Assembly (NCBI RefSeq): GCF_003610775.1
Contig: NZ_RAQO01000009.1
Span: forward strand, 62,001-126,000
Length of the DNA: 64,000 nt
From: Alginatibacterium sediminis
Lineage (GTDB): Bacteria; Pseudomonadota; Gammaproteobacteria; Enterobacterales; Celerinatantimonadaceae
Reading direction: 5' to 3'
The notes beneath the pieces are model-generated. The model had not been told where the DNA came from. It saw nothing but the letters and a program-made list of their open reading frames with translations, and did no database searches. Below, piece after piece: positions 16,258 to 25,366 of this stretch. A program made the position numbers and the translations under genes. Numbering within the stretch: position 1 is the first letter of the stretch; every line of letters starts with the position of its first letter.

Positions 16258-17646
16258 ATGTTTCAATTGTCGTCGAAAATCAAGTTTTTTGTAGTCTACG
16301 TCGCCAAAAGTGCCAATATACTGTTTTGGTTTTCTTTGCTGTCAGTCACGGTGTTACCTGCAGCAGCTACAGAGCAATTTGTGTTACCAGAGCCTTTAGG
16401 GGATGCTGACTTTCACCCGGTACAGCAGCATCAAGCAGAGCTCGGTCAGCGTTTGTTTTATGACAAAATTCTTAGCGGCAATCAAAATATAAGCTGCGCA
16501 GCCTGCCATCACCCAAGCTTAGGAACAGCCGACGGCTTAGCTCTAGGTTTAGGTGAGGGAGCCACCGAACTTGGCTCCGAACGGCTTATGGAACTAGGAG
16601 TCAATCAAAGACTACGGCGCGTACCGCGCCACTCTCCAGTACTGTTTAACTTAGGAGCTAAGCAATTTACGCGTATGTTCCATGATGGTCGGGTAGAAAT
16701 TAATTCGCGCTGGCCCAGCGGCTTTGATTCACCTGCAGATGAATTCCTACCAACCGGCTTAAGCGATATTGTTGCTGCACAAGCGCTTTTCCCAATACTG
16801 TCTGAAATTGAGATGGCTGGGCAAATTGAAGAAAATGAAGTTGCAGGGGCGACTCGCCGCCGAGCCGACTACGCTTGGGATATTGTGCTAGAGCGCCTAA
16901 AGCAAAACCCTGAATATGTCACACTATTTACTAACGCTTTTAGCGATGTAGATTCCAGCTCCGATATTGAAATTCGTCACTATGCTAACGCCGTTTCTGC
17001 TTTTATTCGCTTTGAATGGAAATCAGTTGATAGTCCATTTGATCGCTACCTTTCGGGAGATTTAAGTGCTCTGAATAGCCAACAAGTTCAAGGCATGCAG
17101 CTCTTTTATGGCCAGGCTGGATGTAGTTCTTGCCATCAAGGTACTCTGCAAACCGACCATGATTTTCATAGTTTAGGTTTGCCTCTGTGGGGCCCAGGAC
17201 GTACCCGGCGCTTTAATAATTCGGTAAGAGACATGGGCCGAATTAATAAAACCGATGCTGTCGCAGATCGTTACAAATTTAGAACCCCAAGCCTTAGGAA
17301 TCTAGAAAATAGCGCGCCCTATGGTCACAATGGGGCTTATGACCAGCTCTCTGATATAGTACGCCACCATCTGAAACCACAACTGTGGCTAGATCAGTAC
17401 ACTTATCAAGACCTAAGTCTACCGCAGGCTCATCCCTTGCAAGATGCCGATTTATTGGCCAGCCTGGATAACAAAGAGCAGCAGTTGTTACGGGCCAGTA
17501 TTAGCATAGAGCCGGTGCAATTGAGCGAAGATCAACTAACCCAAATTTTAGCTTTTTTGTCAGCCTTGAATGATCCAAATGCACAACAAGGTCGCCTTGG
17601 CATACCTCAAAGCGTGCCCAGTGGTTTAGCGATATTGCGTGAATAA
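16258..17646 (+). CDS. Di-haem cytochrome c peroxidase (CcpA/MauG family)
   Basis: Periplasmic electron-transfer enzyme of 462 residues with an N-terminal membrane-type signal (about 20-36). It has two c-type haem motifs: CAACH around residue 82 and CSSCH around residue 287. The FHDGR motif, an IEMAG segment and LRNLENSAPYGHNGAYDQL are typical of bacterial cytochrome c peroxidases. It is longer than classical CcpA (about 330-350), with extensions at both ends, so it may belong to a MauG-like or peroxidase-related subgroup. Likely role: peroxide reduction using cytochrome electrons. Its stop codon lies inside the left end of a MITE-like repeat. Confidence 0.85.
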   Translation: MFQLSSKIKFFVVYVAKSANILFWFSLLSVTVLPAAATEQFVLPEPLGDADFHPVQQHQAELGQRLFYDKILSGNQNISCAACHHPSLGTADGLALGLGEGATELGSERLMELGVNQRLRRVPRHSPVLFNLGAKQFTRMFHDGRVEINSRWPSGFDSPADEFLPTGLSDIVAAQALFPILSEIEMAGQIEENEVAGATRRRADYAWDIVLERLKQNPEYVTLFTNAFSDVDSSSDIEIRHYANAVSAFIRFEWKSVDSPFDRYLSGDLSALNSQQVQGMQLFYGQAGCSSCHQGTLQTDHDFHSLGLPLWGPGRTRRFNNSVRDMGRINKTDAVADRYKFRTPSLRNLENSAPYGHNGAYDQLSDIVRHHLKPQLWLDQYTYQDLSLPQAHPLQDADLLASLDNKEQQLLRASISIEPVQLSEDQLTQILAFLSALNDPNAQQGRLGIPQSVPSGLAILRE

Positions 17647-17808
17647 TACCAATCACAGTAATTTATTGATCACTATTGTTTGACTAAAACACCAATCTTG
17701 TCGTCATAACTCTTGTCATTAGACCGCTAATAACCGCGACTTCTTCCTAAAGCTAAGCGTTTTAGTACAACAAGTAAAAGACCAAAAATATAATGGGATT
17801 GGTATAAT
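17643..17808. mobile_element. MITE-like element with long imperfect terminal inverted repeats
   Basis: Left end 17643-17654 and the complement of right end 17797-17808 match at 11 of 12 bases (ATAATACCAATC against ATTATACCAATC). Similarity resumes inward: both arms carry TTGTT and then ACTAAAAC at about the same distance from the end, giving a terminal repeat of roughly 45 bp with indels. The 166-bp element has no reading frame and lies between two convergent genes, covering the end of the peroxidase gene. ATACCAAT-ended repeats are, to my knowledge, common in Alteromonadales genomes. Confidence 0.55.
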
Positions 17809-17821
17809 TGATTGGTTTAGC

Positions 17822-20539
17822 TTAGTCGAATTTGCGTTGCTGATTAATTACCCAACTCAAGAAGGCTTCACTTGCTTGCGGTGGCGAGAATAAATAGCCT
17901 TGGGCGATATCGGCCCCGAATGTTTCTAAACTGGCTAAAGTAACTTCATCTTCAACGCCTTCGCAAACTACTTGCATGTTTAGGCTGTGAGCGAGATCGA
18001 TAACAGTTTTAACGATCGTTTGCTGCGAAGGGCTCTCCAGTAAATTGAGTAAAAAACTGCGATCAATTTTTAGTTCATCGACGGGTAGCTTATCTAGGTA
18101 TTGTAAAGACGAGTGACCGGTACCAAAGTCATCGATGGATACTTTTAAACCTAGCTTGCGAAGTTCACCTAAGGTCTCAATACACTTGGCTGAATTGGTC
18201 ATTACCACGGTTTCAGTTACTTCGACCGAGAAGTTTTGTAAGGCAAGCGGCGCTGCTGCAAATTGTTGACGAAAATAGTCGACAAGTTTTACATCGAGCA
18301 GGTTTTGCGGAGATAAGTTAACCGCGATATTTATATTAATACCTTGGCTTTGCCACAACTGAGCTTGGGCAATAGCTTGTTCGATGATGTAAAAACTTAA
18401 GCCCTGGATCAGTCCTGTATGTTCCGCAACGCCTACAAATTCGTCTGGTGAAATAGGGCCAAGCTGAGGGTGATGCCAACGGGCAAGTACCTCGGCACCA
18501 ATCACTTTTCGACTCGCGATATCAATTTTAGGCTGGTAGTTTAATTGTATTTGATGTCCGTTTACGGCATCTCTTAAATCACCAAATAACATGAGTCGAC
18601 GCAAAGTGGCTTGTTGATATTGTTGGTCAAAAACACAAGAAAACTGCATGTTTTTCTTAGCTTGATACATCGCTAGGTCAGCGTGCTTAAGTAGTGTTTC
18701 AAAATCTTCACCGTGTTGTGGATAATATGCGATACCCAAGCTGGCACTGATGCTCAAGTCAATGTCATGAATTTTAAAACGTTGCGCGAATATTTTTTGC
18801 AGCTTTTTAAATTGCTCAGCATAGAGGCTAAGGTCATGAGACGGACTAAAAATCAAAACAAACTCATCGCCACCAAGACGTGCAATTAACTCGGTACCGG
18901 GTACTGTTTGTAGTTTTTGAGCCACTTGTTGTAGCAACAAGTCCCCGTGGTTATGCCCTAGTGCATCGTTAACGTCTTTAAAGTTATCAAGATCCAGCAT
19001 TACAACTGCAAAATTCGCACTTTGTAATTTTGCAGATTGAATGACTAATGGGCTTTGTAGTTCAATCTGCCCTCGATTTGCGATCCCGGTGAGGTGATCA
19101 TGATTGACTTGGTGGTGTAGCTGTTGCTCGTACTTTGTTTGCTGAGTAATGTCTCGAACTAAATATGCAACTTGAGTTTTGTTGTCCAGTTTTACGAGTT
19201 GGCGGCTGTACTCGAAAGTGAAGCTCATACCAGCCTGAGTATTAAGTGTAATTTTTTGAGGTCTAATGGTATTTTCAGCGAGGTGCTCAAGTTCCAAAAT
19301 GTCATCAATTTTGTCACTAGAATTGGGCTCATGTTCAAGTTGTAGCATGTCCATGATACGTGCATTACATTCGATGATTGAGCCATCAAGTTCGGTTCTA
19401 ACGATACCTTCACTGCTATTCATCACAATAGTGTGTGACCAAGCCTCGGCATTGCGCTGTGCAATTAGATGACGAAAGCTAAGTATCTGTTCGATTTTTA
19501 GGCGTGATATCACCTGCTGAATAAGCGCAAACAAACATAAAAGGTGCAAGGCGAAGGTGGGGAATACGATAGAACGTTGGGTTTGCAGTACCAGAGCAAT
19601 TGTTTCGATACTTAAAACACAGCCGAGAACCAAGAATATACCGAGTCGCCAGCTCTTGATTTTGAAGCCTATACCTAAAGTGAACGCTAGCAATAAAATC
19701 GCTATAAGTTGGTAGTGCATCTCAACAAAATACAATTGGCGCTCTTGAACGATAGTTTCGTAAGCTAAAGCCAGAATAGTAGCGCCGGGAAGCACGAAGT
19801 AATTAGGGACCGCTTTAATGTCCCCTAGCTCAATTGCGCTGGCACCGATGATGACAACTTTGTCAGCAAATAAATTTGGGTTGAATCGACCTGCAATTAG
19901 ATCTGCCATGCTGATTCGAGGAATAGTTGAAGGACTGATACTAAAATCGATAAAAAATGGGTCGCTACTGGTCATGCCATCAAGCATTAGCATGACTACA
20001 TTAGGTGCAATAAGCATAGGGTCTTGGCTAAAAGGGTTCAATTGGCGGACTAATCCATCAGGTTCGGGGGATATATTCGCTGAACCTAAGCTGCTATTTT
20101 CGGCAAACATCGGCAGTGCTTGAGTTAAACTCCAATTCCCACTGGCATCTTCTTGGGTAAATGCTGGCAGTATGATAGGAACTTTGCTTTGCTCAATAGA
20201 CCAGGCCAAGCTTTGGTCTTGAAGATCGCTACTACTGGAGCTGAAATCAATATCTATAAAGATACGCTTGGCTTGGTATTGATTAAGTTGATCGATTGCC
20301 AAAGCAAAATAAGAGCGTGGCCAAGGCCAAACCCCAAACTCTTTGATACTTTGGCTGTCCATTTCGACGAGTACTAAATCACCACTGGCTTGGCGTTCTA
20401 TTTGAGTACTACGCCAATCCATCATTCTAAAATCAATGCTTCTAAACTGTGCGTAAAAGTTAAGCGTGCCAATAGCGATGGTGATCAACACCAAGGCTAT
20501 CCAAAAGTCGATTGTCCTAATACGATTAGTTTTAATCAC
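17822..20539 (-). CDS. CHASE2-PAS-GGDEF-EAL cyclic-di-GMP signalling protein
   Basis: Membrane protein of 905 residues. A first TM helix (about 12-32) is followed by a large periplasmic CHASE2 sensor (to about 270) and three TM helices (about 275-345), then a PAS domain (about 360-470). The GGDEF domain has an intact ARLGGDEFVLIF active site, but the upstream RxxD inhibitory site is replaced by PGTE. The EAL domain reads EVLARW instead of EALxRW, yet keeps the catalytic residues in NLSPQN, VEVTET, DDFGTG, LKIDRSF and EGVED. Both synthesis and breakdown of c-di-GMP are possible. It follows the FecR-domain gene by 24 bp; this pairing suggests sensing through that partner. Confidence 0.92.
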   Translation of the reverse strand: MIKTNRIRTIDFWIALVLITIAIGTLNFYAQFRSIDFRMMDWRSTQIERQASGDLVLVEMDSQSIKEFGVWPWPRSYFALAIDQLNQYQAKRIFIDIDFSSSSSDLQDQSLAWSIEQSKVPIILPAFTQEDASGNWSLTQALPMFAENSSLGSANISPEPDGLVRQLNPFSQDPMLIAPNVVMLMLDGMTSSDPFFIDFSISPSTIPRISMADLIAGRFNPNLFADKVVIIGASAIELGDIKAVPNYFVLPGATILALAYETIVQERQLYFVEMHYQLIAILLLAFTLGIGFKIKSWRLGIFLVLGCVLSIETIALVLQTQRSIVFPTFALHLLCLFALIQQVISRLKIEQILSFRHLIAQRNAEAWSHTIVMNSSEGIVRTELDGSIIECNARIMDMLQLEHEPNSSDKIDDILELEHLAENTIRPQKITLNTQAGMSFTFEYSRQLVKLDNKTQVAYLVRDITQQTKYEQQLHHQVNHDHLTGIANRGQIELQSPLVIQSAKLQSANFAVVMLDLDNFKDVNDALGHNHGDLLLQQVAQKLQTVPGTELIARLGGDEFVLIFSPSHDLSLYAEQFKKLQKIFAQRFKIHDIDLSISASLGIAYYPQHGEDFETLLKHADLAMYQAKKNMQFSCVFDQQYQQATLRRLMLFGDLRDAVNGHQIQLNYQPKIDIASRKVIGAEVLARWHHPQLGPISPDEFVGVAEHTGLIQGLSFYIIEQAIAQAQLWQSQGININIAVNLSPQNLLDVKLVDYFRQQFAAAPLALQNFSVEVTETVVMTNSAKCIETLGELRKLGLKVSIDDFGTGHSSLQYLDKLPVDELKIDRSFLLNLLESPSQQTIVKTVIDLAHSLNMQVVCEGVEDEVTLASLETFGADIAQGYLFSPPQASEAFLSWVINQQRKFD

Positions 20540-20563
20540 GCTAATTTGCTATGCACAATTAGA

Positions 20564-21568
20564 CTACTTATTTTTCGATTTGCTTTGGGACTTTGAGCTT
20601 GCATTTGAGCTACTAGCTTTGCTGTTGTTCGACTTTGAGCTTGAACTGCTATTGGAGCTGCTGTTAGAGCTAGAGTTTGAACTGCTATTGGAGCTGCTAT
20701 TAGAGCTAGAGTTTGAACTGCTATTGGAGCTGCTGTTAGAGCTAGAGTTTGAACTGCTATTGGAGCTGCTGTTAGAACTAGAGTTTGAACTACTGTTATC
20801 AACCTTGGTTTTGTCTTTATTACTATTGTTCGACTTTTGGCTTGCTGCATCAGCAGCTTTGACATTGGTACCTGTGCTATCAAACTCGGCTTGGGCGTTA
20901 TTGTTGCTAACGACTGAGGCTGTTTGTTCAATAATGCTATCAAAATCTACGCTTTCAACTTCTAAGTCTTCAGTTTCTGTTTGCTTGTTGCTGCCCTGGA
21001 CTTGTTCGCCAGCATTAATAAGAACCAGTTTTTTATTCTTGTTTTTGTAGCTGGCCGCTACTTGCCCACGACTAACAGCTACTTTAGTTTTCCCAGAGCG
21101 AACATTTACTACGAAAATCGTACCTTTAACCGTAGCTACCATGTTAGGTGTTACGACTTCGAAATGACGCTCTGCACTCTTGTTTACTTTAAGCAGAAGC
21201 TCTCCCGCTGTTTGAATTAAACTGGTGCGAGAATCATTGGAGCTGCGAGGGAACATAACTGTTGTATTGGCTGACACCAAGGTGCGATCTTCGCCATGGG
21301 TCAATAAAACCCAAGCTTGATTTGATGTGCGGATAATAAGGTCTTTGAGTTCGATCCCTGCATGGTAAGGAGCCCAGCGTTGTGTGCTTCGATCAAAATA
21401 TTCAATATAACCAGAATGTTGTGCAATAACCCATTGACCGTCGCCACCTAAGCTCAAAACATCTTGATCAAGTAGCGCTTGCGCAGCAGATCCATTGGCG
21501 AGAGCCGAAACATTGAGAGCAAAACTTAAAACGAGAATCGAGCTAAGAAATCGAATCAGTGACATCAA
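20564..21568 (-). CDS. Secreted FecR-domain protein with long Asn/Ser repeat tail
   Basis: Exported protein of 334 residues with a signal peptide (about 1-25). A FecR domain (about 60-175; key stretch FEVVTPNMVATVKGTIFVVNV and VSRGQVAA) is followed by a low-complexity region. The tail contains about 13 copies of the tetrapeptide NSSS and then a Ser/Lys/Asn-rich end. FecR domains occur in surface-signalling and polysaccharide-related proteins. Here the gene is upstream of, and probably co-transcribed with, a CHASE2-GGDEF-EAL protein, so it may present a periplasmic signal to CHASE2. The repeat array is encoded by near-identical 36-bp units and could vary in length by slippage. Confidence 0.8.
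   Translation of the reverse strand: MMSLIRFLSSILVLSFALNVSALANGSAAQALLDQDVLSLGGDGQWVIAQHSGYIEYFDRSTQRWAPYHAGIELKDLIIRTSNQAWVLLTHGEDRTLVSANTTVMFPRSSNDSRTSLIQTAGELLLKVNKSAERHFEVVTPNMVATVKGTIFVVNVRSGKTKVAVSRGQVAASYKNKNKKLVLINAGEQVQGSNKQTETEDLEVESVDFDSIIEQTASVVSNNNAQAEFDSTGTNVKAADAASQKSNNSNKDKTKVDNSSSNSSSNSSSNSSSNSSSNSSSNSSSNSSSNSSSNSSSNSSSNSSSNSSSSSKSNNSKASSSNASSKSQSKSKNK
20640..20797. repeat. Tandem 36-bp repeat within the FecR-domain gene
   Basis: Four consecutive 36-bp units (20640-20675, 20676-20711, 20712-20747, 20748-20783) differ at one or two positions each, and a partial fifth follows. Each unit encodes three NSSS tetrapeptides on the minus strand. The length is a multiple of three, so copy-number change keeps the reading frame. 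Confidence 0.93.
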
Positions 21569-21720
21569 AATATCCTTTGGAAGTAAATCGTCCTTAAGTG
21601 TAAATAATAACCGATAAGCGCCAAATGTAGGTAATGAATTTAACTAAGCAACTGAAATTGATATAAGTTTCATTTGTGTTATCAGTTTGTGCTTTGCGCG
21701 AGAGTTATTTGTAAAACGGA

Positions 21721-21963
21721 ATGGATATAAGATATAAATTGCAGGTATTGGTTTCTTTTAGGGGGGAGTTGGATACTAAGACTATCGATTCTCAAGAACT
21801 ATGCGCAATGAAAAATGTGACCAATGGCCTAATAGTGATTACGAGTGCAGCTTTGGTGCTTGTGAGCCTGTTCGTTGGAAAAGGTACTGAGCAAGCGGCG
21901 CTTCAATTAGTTGCCTTTCTTTTAATTGTTGCCAGTTTAAGCCTCCGAGCGAAAAGCAAATAG
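21721..21963 (+). CDS. Small hypothetical membrane protein
   Basis: I do not recognise this gene. It encodes up to 80 residues. The C-terminal half has two hydrophobic segments (GLIVITSAALVLVSLFV and AALQLVAFLLIVASLSL) and ends in a basic RAKSK. An internal Met at 21808 would give a compact 51-residue double-spanning protein; neither start has a convincing ribosome-binding site. It stands alone between the divergent fecR-type gene and the convergent YeiH-family gene. It could be a real small membrane protein or a chance frame. Confidence 0.4.
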   Translation: MDIRYKLQVLVSFRGELDTKTIDSQELCAMKNVTNGLIVITSAALVLVSLFVGKGTEQAALQLVAFLLIVASLSLRAKSK

Positions 21964-21969
21964 TTTGAT

Positions 21970-22899
21970 TTAGCTGTTTATTATGTAGAACAGTGATCCT
22001 CCACTAATGATTGCCCATAAGCTCAGTCCCAAAAGCAGTGCTTTGCTACCCGCCCTCTTTAAGCCTTCGTGACTTAGTCCAAACCCAACAAAGAATAAGC
22101 AAACGACTAACAAGCGTTTGGCTACAAAGAAAATAGCCGAGTATAGTTCGCCCAATTGTGGAACGAAGTGCACAAATATGAGCACGGCGATGTATGCGCC
22201 AATGAACCAGGGTAACTTGAACTGACTGTCTTTCGACTTGAAAAGCCAAGCACTAAAAAAGGCCAAGGGTACTATCCACAGAGCGCGTGCAAGTTTAAGG
22301 GTGGTCGCCACAAGTAACGCTTCGTCGCCATAGGCTGAGGCCGCTCCAACAACCGAAGACGTATCGTGAATGGCTATCGCACTCCAAATTCCAAACTGCA
22401 TTTGAGTGAGTTCAAGTAAGTGGCCAAAAAACGGGAAGACGAATAAAGCGAAAGTATTGAGTAAGAAAACTACCGCTAGGGCCAATGATGCCTGAGAATT
22501 ACTGGCATTGATGCTAGGAGCGGTTGCTGCAATAGCGCTTCCTCCGCAAATAGCTGTGCCACTGGCGATCAGATAACCGGTTTTTTTGTCGAGACCCAAC
22601 AGCCGAGTAATACCCCAGCCAAAAACCAAAGTGATCACAATCGAACTAAGTATCAAACCAATGTTGTTTTGGGTAAGCGTTATAGCTGTGTTGAGCTCAA
22701 TGCCAAAACCGAGGCCAACTACGCTAATAGCCAACAACTTTTTTGTCCATAATGCGGTATTGAACTGACGAGAGTGTAGGTTTAAATTAGCAATAGCTGC
22801 ACCGGCGATTAGTGCGACAGCCGAGCTTATCATCGGAACTAGACATAGCAGCGCTAGGCTGAGTGTTAACCACTCACGGAGTTTCCAGGTGCTTGTCAT
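21970..22899 (-). CDS. YeiH-family putative sulfate exporter (UPF0324)
   Basis: Integral membrane protein of 309 residues with about 9-10 predicted TM helices. The family signature TGYLIASGTAICGGSAIAATAP is present, as are LNTFALFVFPFFGHLL and WSAIAIHDTSSVVGAASAYGDEAL. The family is annotated as putative sulfate exporters and is linked in other bacteria to taurine or sulfonate breakdown. No sulfur-metabolism gene neighbours it here, so the substrate is open. It is divergent from the ModF-like gene, with a 179-bp AT-rich gap between them. Confidence 0.87.
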   Translation of the reverse strand: MTSTWKLREWLTLSLALLCLVPMISSAVALIAGAAIANLNLHSRQFNTALWTKKLLAISVVGLGFGIELNTAITLTQNNIGLILSSIVITLVFGWGITRLLGLDKKTGYLIASGTAICGGSAIAATAPSINASNSQASLALAVVFLLNTFALFVFPFFGHLLELTQMQFGIWSAIAIHDTSSVVGAASAYGDEALLVATTLKLARALWIVPLAFFSAWLFKSKDSQFKLPWFIGAYIAVLIFVHFVPQLGELYSAIFFVAKRLLVVCLFFVGFGLSHEGLKRAGSKALLLGLSLWAIISGGSLFYIINS

Positions 22900-23078
22900 G
22901 TAAGTTCTCGATTGTGTATTAGTACAAACATTATATTTTAATCGATTAAAGTTGCTAGCGCTTTGTTTTGCAAATAAAAATAGATGTTTAATCTCTAGTG
23001 CGTTGTAAATTAGGTATTTTATTTTCTTATATCAATTTTACTGATTAATATAAACAGTATTTATCAAGGATTCTATTA

Positions 23079-24542
23079 ATGGGCCTGGTCTTTAAAAACT
23101 TCGTTGTGCAACACCCACCGCATCAAATAAGTATCAAAGACTGGAGTCTTGAAGATGAACAATCCTGGTTTCTGTTTTGTAGCCAAGGACTAAACTTGGA
23201 ACTACTTTGGCAAGCGATTCTAGATGCAAGTAATAACCAACTTGTTGGATTGGAGGGTGTGCCGCAAAGAGTCGCGCTGGTAAGTTTAAGTGAGCAGCAA
23301 CGTCTACTTGAAATCGAGTTGGCGAAAGAAGATACCGATTTTACCAATGAAGTTGACCCAGGCACTTCTGTTGAAAAACTGGTAGCTCAACATTTGTTTA
23401 GTTCTCAAGAACTAGAACCACTGCTACATCAATTAGATTTAGTGTCGCTTCGCAGTAGTGGATTTAGGCAACTTTCTACGGGTGAAACCAGGCGTTTAAT
23501 GTTGGCTTTAGCCTTAGCAAAACAACCCCAGCTACTACTCCTTGATGACCCATTTGCAGGACTAGATATTGAGCATCAAGGACAGCTTAGAGACATTATC
23601 TCGGGTCTGAGTGGGGATATACAAATTCTGATGTCGAGTTCACGCGAGCAAGATATTTGCGAGGGTATAAACTGGGTGTCTGAGTTTTCTACCACGAGTT
23701 TAACCCGCTGTTTAAGCAAAGCAATGTGGCTAAGCGACCCGCTGCGACAGCAACTCGCCAATATTGCTCAGGCTGGTGCGACTAAGGTATTGCAGCTTTT
23801 TAAACATGCGCCACATAATTATCCTGCTGAAGTATTGTTTGCTTTGCGCGATGGCAAGGTTAGCTATCAAGGGGAGCTTTTGTTTAAAGATGTAAATTGG
23901 ACAATAAACTCTGGGGAACATTGGCAGATCAGGGGCCCAAACGGTTGCGGAAAAAGTACTCTGTTGCAATTCATTAGCGGCGATCATCCGCAATGCTATT
24001 GCAACGATATCGAAGTGTTAGGTTATAAACGCGGGCATGGTGAAAGCATTTGGCAGGTGAAGCAAGGCCTTGCTATTGTCAGCTCGGCACTGCACTTGGC
24101 CTACAGAGTCAATATTAAAGCCTTCGAAGTGGTATTGTCTGGGCTATTTGACTCCATTGGTCTTTATCAAAAGTATGGCGAGAAAGAGCGACATTTAGCC
24201 CATAAGTGGATGGGACTTTTTGCGATGTCAGACTTTACCAATACTCCATTCCGAGAGCTCACCTATGGGCAGCAACGGGTCTTACTAATCCTTAGAGCTT
24301 TGATAAAACGGCCCAAATTACTGCTGCTAGATGAACCCTGCCAAGGTTTGGATTATTTGAATCGAGAACTGGTGCTTGCGGCCTTAGAATTAATTGGTCA
24401 ACAGAAAAGCTGCCAGCTGGTTTACGTTAGTCACTATGCTCAAGACCGTTTGGGCTGTGTAGACAAGTTACTGGACTTTGAGATGACCTCATCAGGACAC
24501 TACGAAGCACATCTCAGTGATTTAAAAGTACCAAGCTTATAA
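23079..24542 (+). CDS. modF: ModF-like double ABC ATPase
   Basis: Cytoplasmic protein of 487 residues with two ABC ATPase domains and no membrane segment, like E. coli ModF. The second domain is clearly conserved: GPNGCGKSTLLQFISGDHPQ, a degenerate signature LTYGQQRV, Walker B LLLLDEPC, and a switch His in YVSHYA. The first domain has signature LSTGETRR and Walker B LLLLDDPF, but no Walker A; the expected P-loop is replaced by FCSQGLNLELLWQ. That site may not bind ATP in the usual way. Function of ModF is not well defined; there is no molybdate transporter nearby. Its end overlaps the convergent membrane-protein gene by 29 bp. Confidence 0.82.
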   Translation: MGLVFKNFVVQHPPHQISIKDWSLEDEQSWFLFCSQGLNLELLWQAILDASNNQLVGLEGVPQRVALVSLSEQQRLLEIELAKEDTDFTNEVDPGTSVEKLVAQHLFSSQELEPLLHQLDLVSLRSSGFRQLSTGETRRLMLALALAKQPQLLLLDDPFAGLDIEHQGQLRDIISGLSGDIQILMSSSREQDICEGINWVSEFSTTSLTRCLSKAMWLSDPLRQQLANIAQAGATKVLQLFKHAPHNYPAEVLFALRDGKVSYQGELLFKDVNWTINSGEHWQIRGPNGCGKSTLLQFISGDHPQCYCNDIEVLGYKRGHGESIWQVKQGLAIVSSALHLAYRVNIKAFEVVLSGLFDSIGLYQKYGEKERHLAHKWMGLFAMSDFTNTPFRELTYGQQRVLLILRALIKRPKLLLLDEPCQGLDYLNRELVLAALELIGQQKSCQLVYVSHYAQDRLGCVDKLLDFEMTSSGHYEAHLSDLKVPSL

Positions 24543-24903
24543 GGTATGTATGGCCGATGACTAGGCCTGGAAGCATCGCAGCCAGTATGTTCGGGGTACC
24601 ATTCAAGAAGTGCAAGGCTAGGGGTATCAGAACCAAAGCGCAGGAACAATAAATGATCGCTTTAACACGTGAACTTAGTTTTTCAAGTAACAACAAAGCA
24701 ATGCTTGCGAGAAGTAAAGTTGAGCTAAACGCAAAGCAGGCTTGAACCGCGCCGGCTCTGATGGCTATTATTGTGCCCGGTTGCTGTTGGCTATAGTAGG
24801 CCCAAAAGCCATAAATTAGCGCCGCGAGTAGGGCACTAACTTTAGGCAACATTAACACCGACAAGCCTTTTTTTAGTCGAGTTGTTAGCGCGGCATTACT
24901 CAT
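24514..24903 (-). CDS. Hypothetical membrane protein (four TM helices)
   Basis: I do not recognise a family. The 129 residues form about four hydrophobic helices (around 17-37, 45-68, 80-100 and 105-126) with a basic N-terminus. It is the last gene of the minus-strand operon: its ATG directly follows the stop of the YHS-domain gene, with no gap. Co-expression with the YHS protein suggests a linked envelope role, but nothing more can be said. Its 3' end overlaps modF by 29 bp. Confidence 0.6.
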   Translation of the reverse strand: MSNAALTTRLKKGLSVLMLPKVSALLAALIYGFWAYYSQQQPGTIIAIRAGAVQACFAFSSTLLLASIALLLLEKLSSRVKAIIYCSCALVLIPLALHFLNGTPNILAAMLPGLVIGHTYLISLVLLNH

Positions 24904-25338
24904 TTAGTTGAGAACGTTGGGCCACTTTTGATCCGCTACGCTGATTAGATTATCGCGATCTTTTAACCATTTTTGTTGGATCTTGGCGTTATAATTTAAA
25001 TATAACTTGTCACCAATAATCGTAAATTGTTCTGGGTCGCTGCTAGCCAGTTTGTTTTCACTGACAGCCCATGCGCAATAGCCACCGTACTGAGGAGCGT
25101 AACGTTCAGGGTCTTGTTTAAACAAATCTAAATTGCTTGCGCTGCTAAAGCGCCATACTGCTCCCTGCCATTCGTACTCGAATTCTTTTTGTCCTTTTAT
25201 GGCTTGATTCTCACTGTGATAACTAACACTATCATAGCCACTGACGGCTAGATTATTGCGCCATGATGTTGAGATTTGATCGCCAGCATTCACCGTAAAG
25301 CTAAGACCAAGTAGCAATAAACTCAGTAGTGTTTTCAT
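24904..25338 (-). CDS. Exported YHS-domain protein
   Basis: Protein of about 144 residues with a signal peptide (MKTLLSLLLLGLSFTVNA) and one YHS domain (about 35-105). Recognisable parts are LAVSGYDSVSYH, the EYEWQGAVWRFSS strand and FKQDPERYAPQYGGYCAWAVSEN with its Cys. YHS domains resemble metal-binding TRASH domains and occur in copper- or redox-related proteins. The start is set at 25338, which has GAGAGGAC upstream and a clean signal peptide; an open extension to 25425 overlaps the previous gene. It follows the NRDE gene by 28 bp in the operon. Confidence 0.82.
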   Translation of the reverse strand: MKTLLSLLLLGLSFTVNAGDQISTSWRNNLAVSGYDSVSYHSENQAIKGQKEFEYEWQGAVWRFSSASNLDLFKQDPERYAPQYGGYCAWAVSENKLASSDPEQFTIIGDKLYLNYNAKIQQKWLKDRDNLISVADQKWPNVLN

Positions 25339-25366
25339 ATCTTGTCCTCTCTTGGTTCTATAAGTT

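Noticed and set aside
20466-21050. Long plus-strand frame rich in Leu/Glu opposite the FecR-domain gene
   Set aside because: It is the antisense reading of the 36-bp repeat array, has no ribosome-binding site, and the minus-strand gene has a signal peptide and FecR domain.
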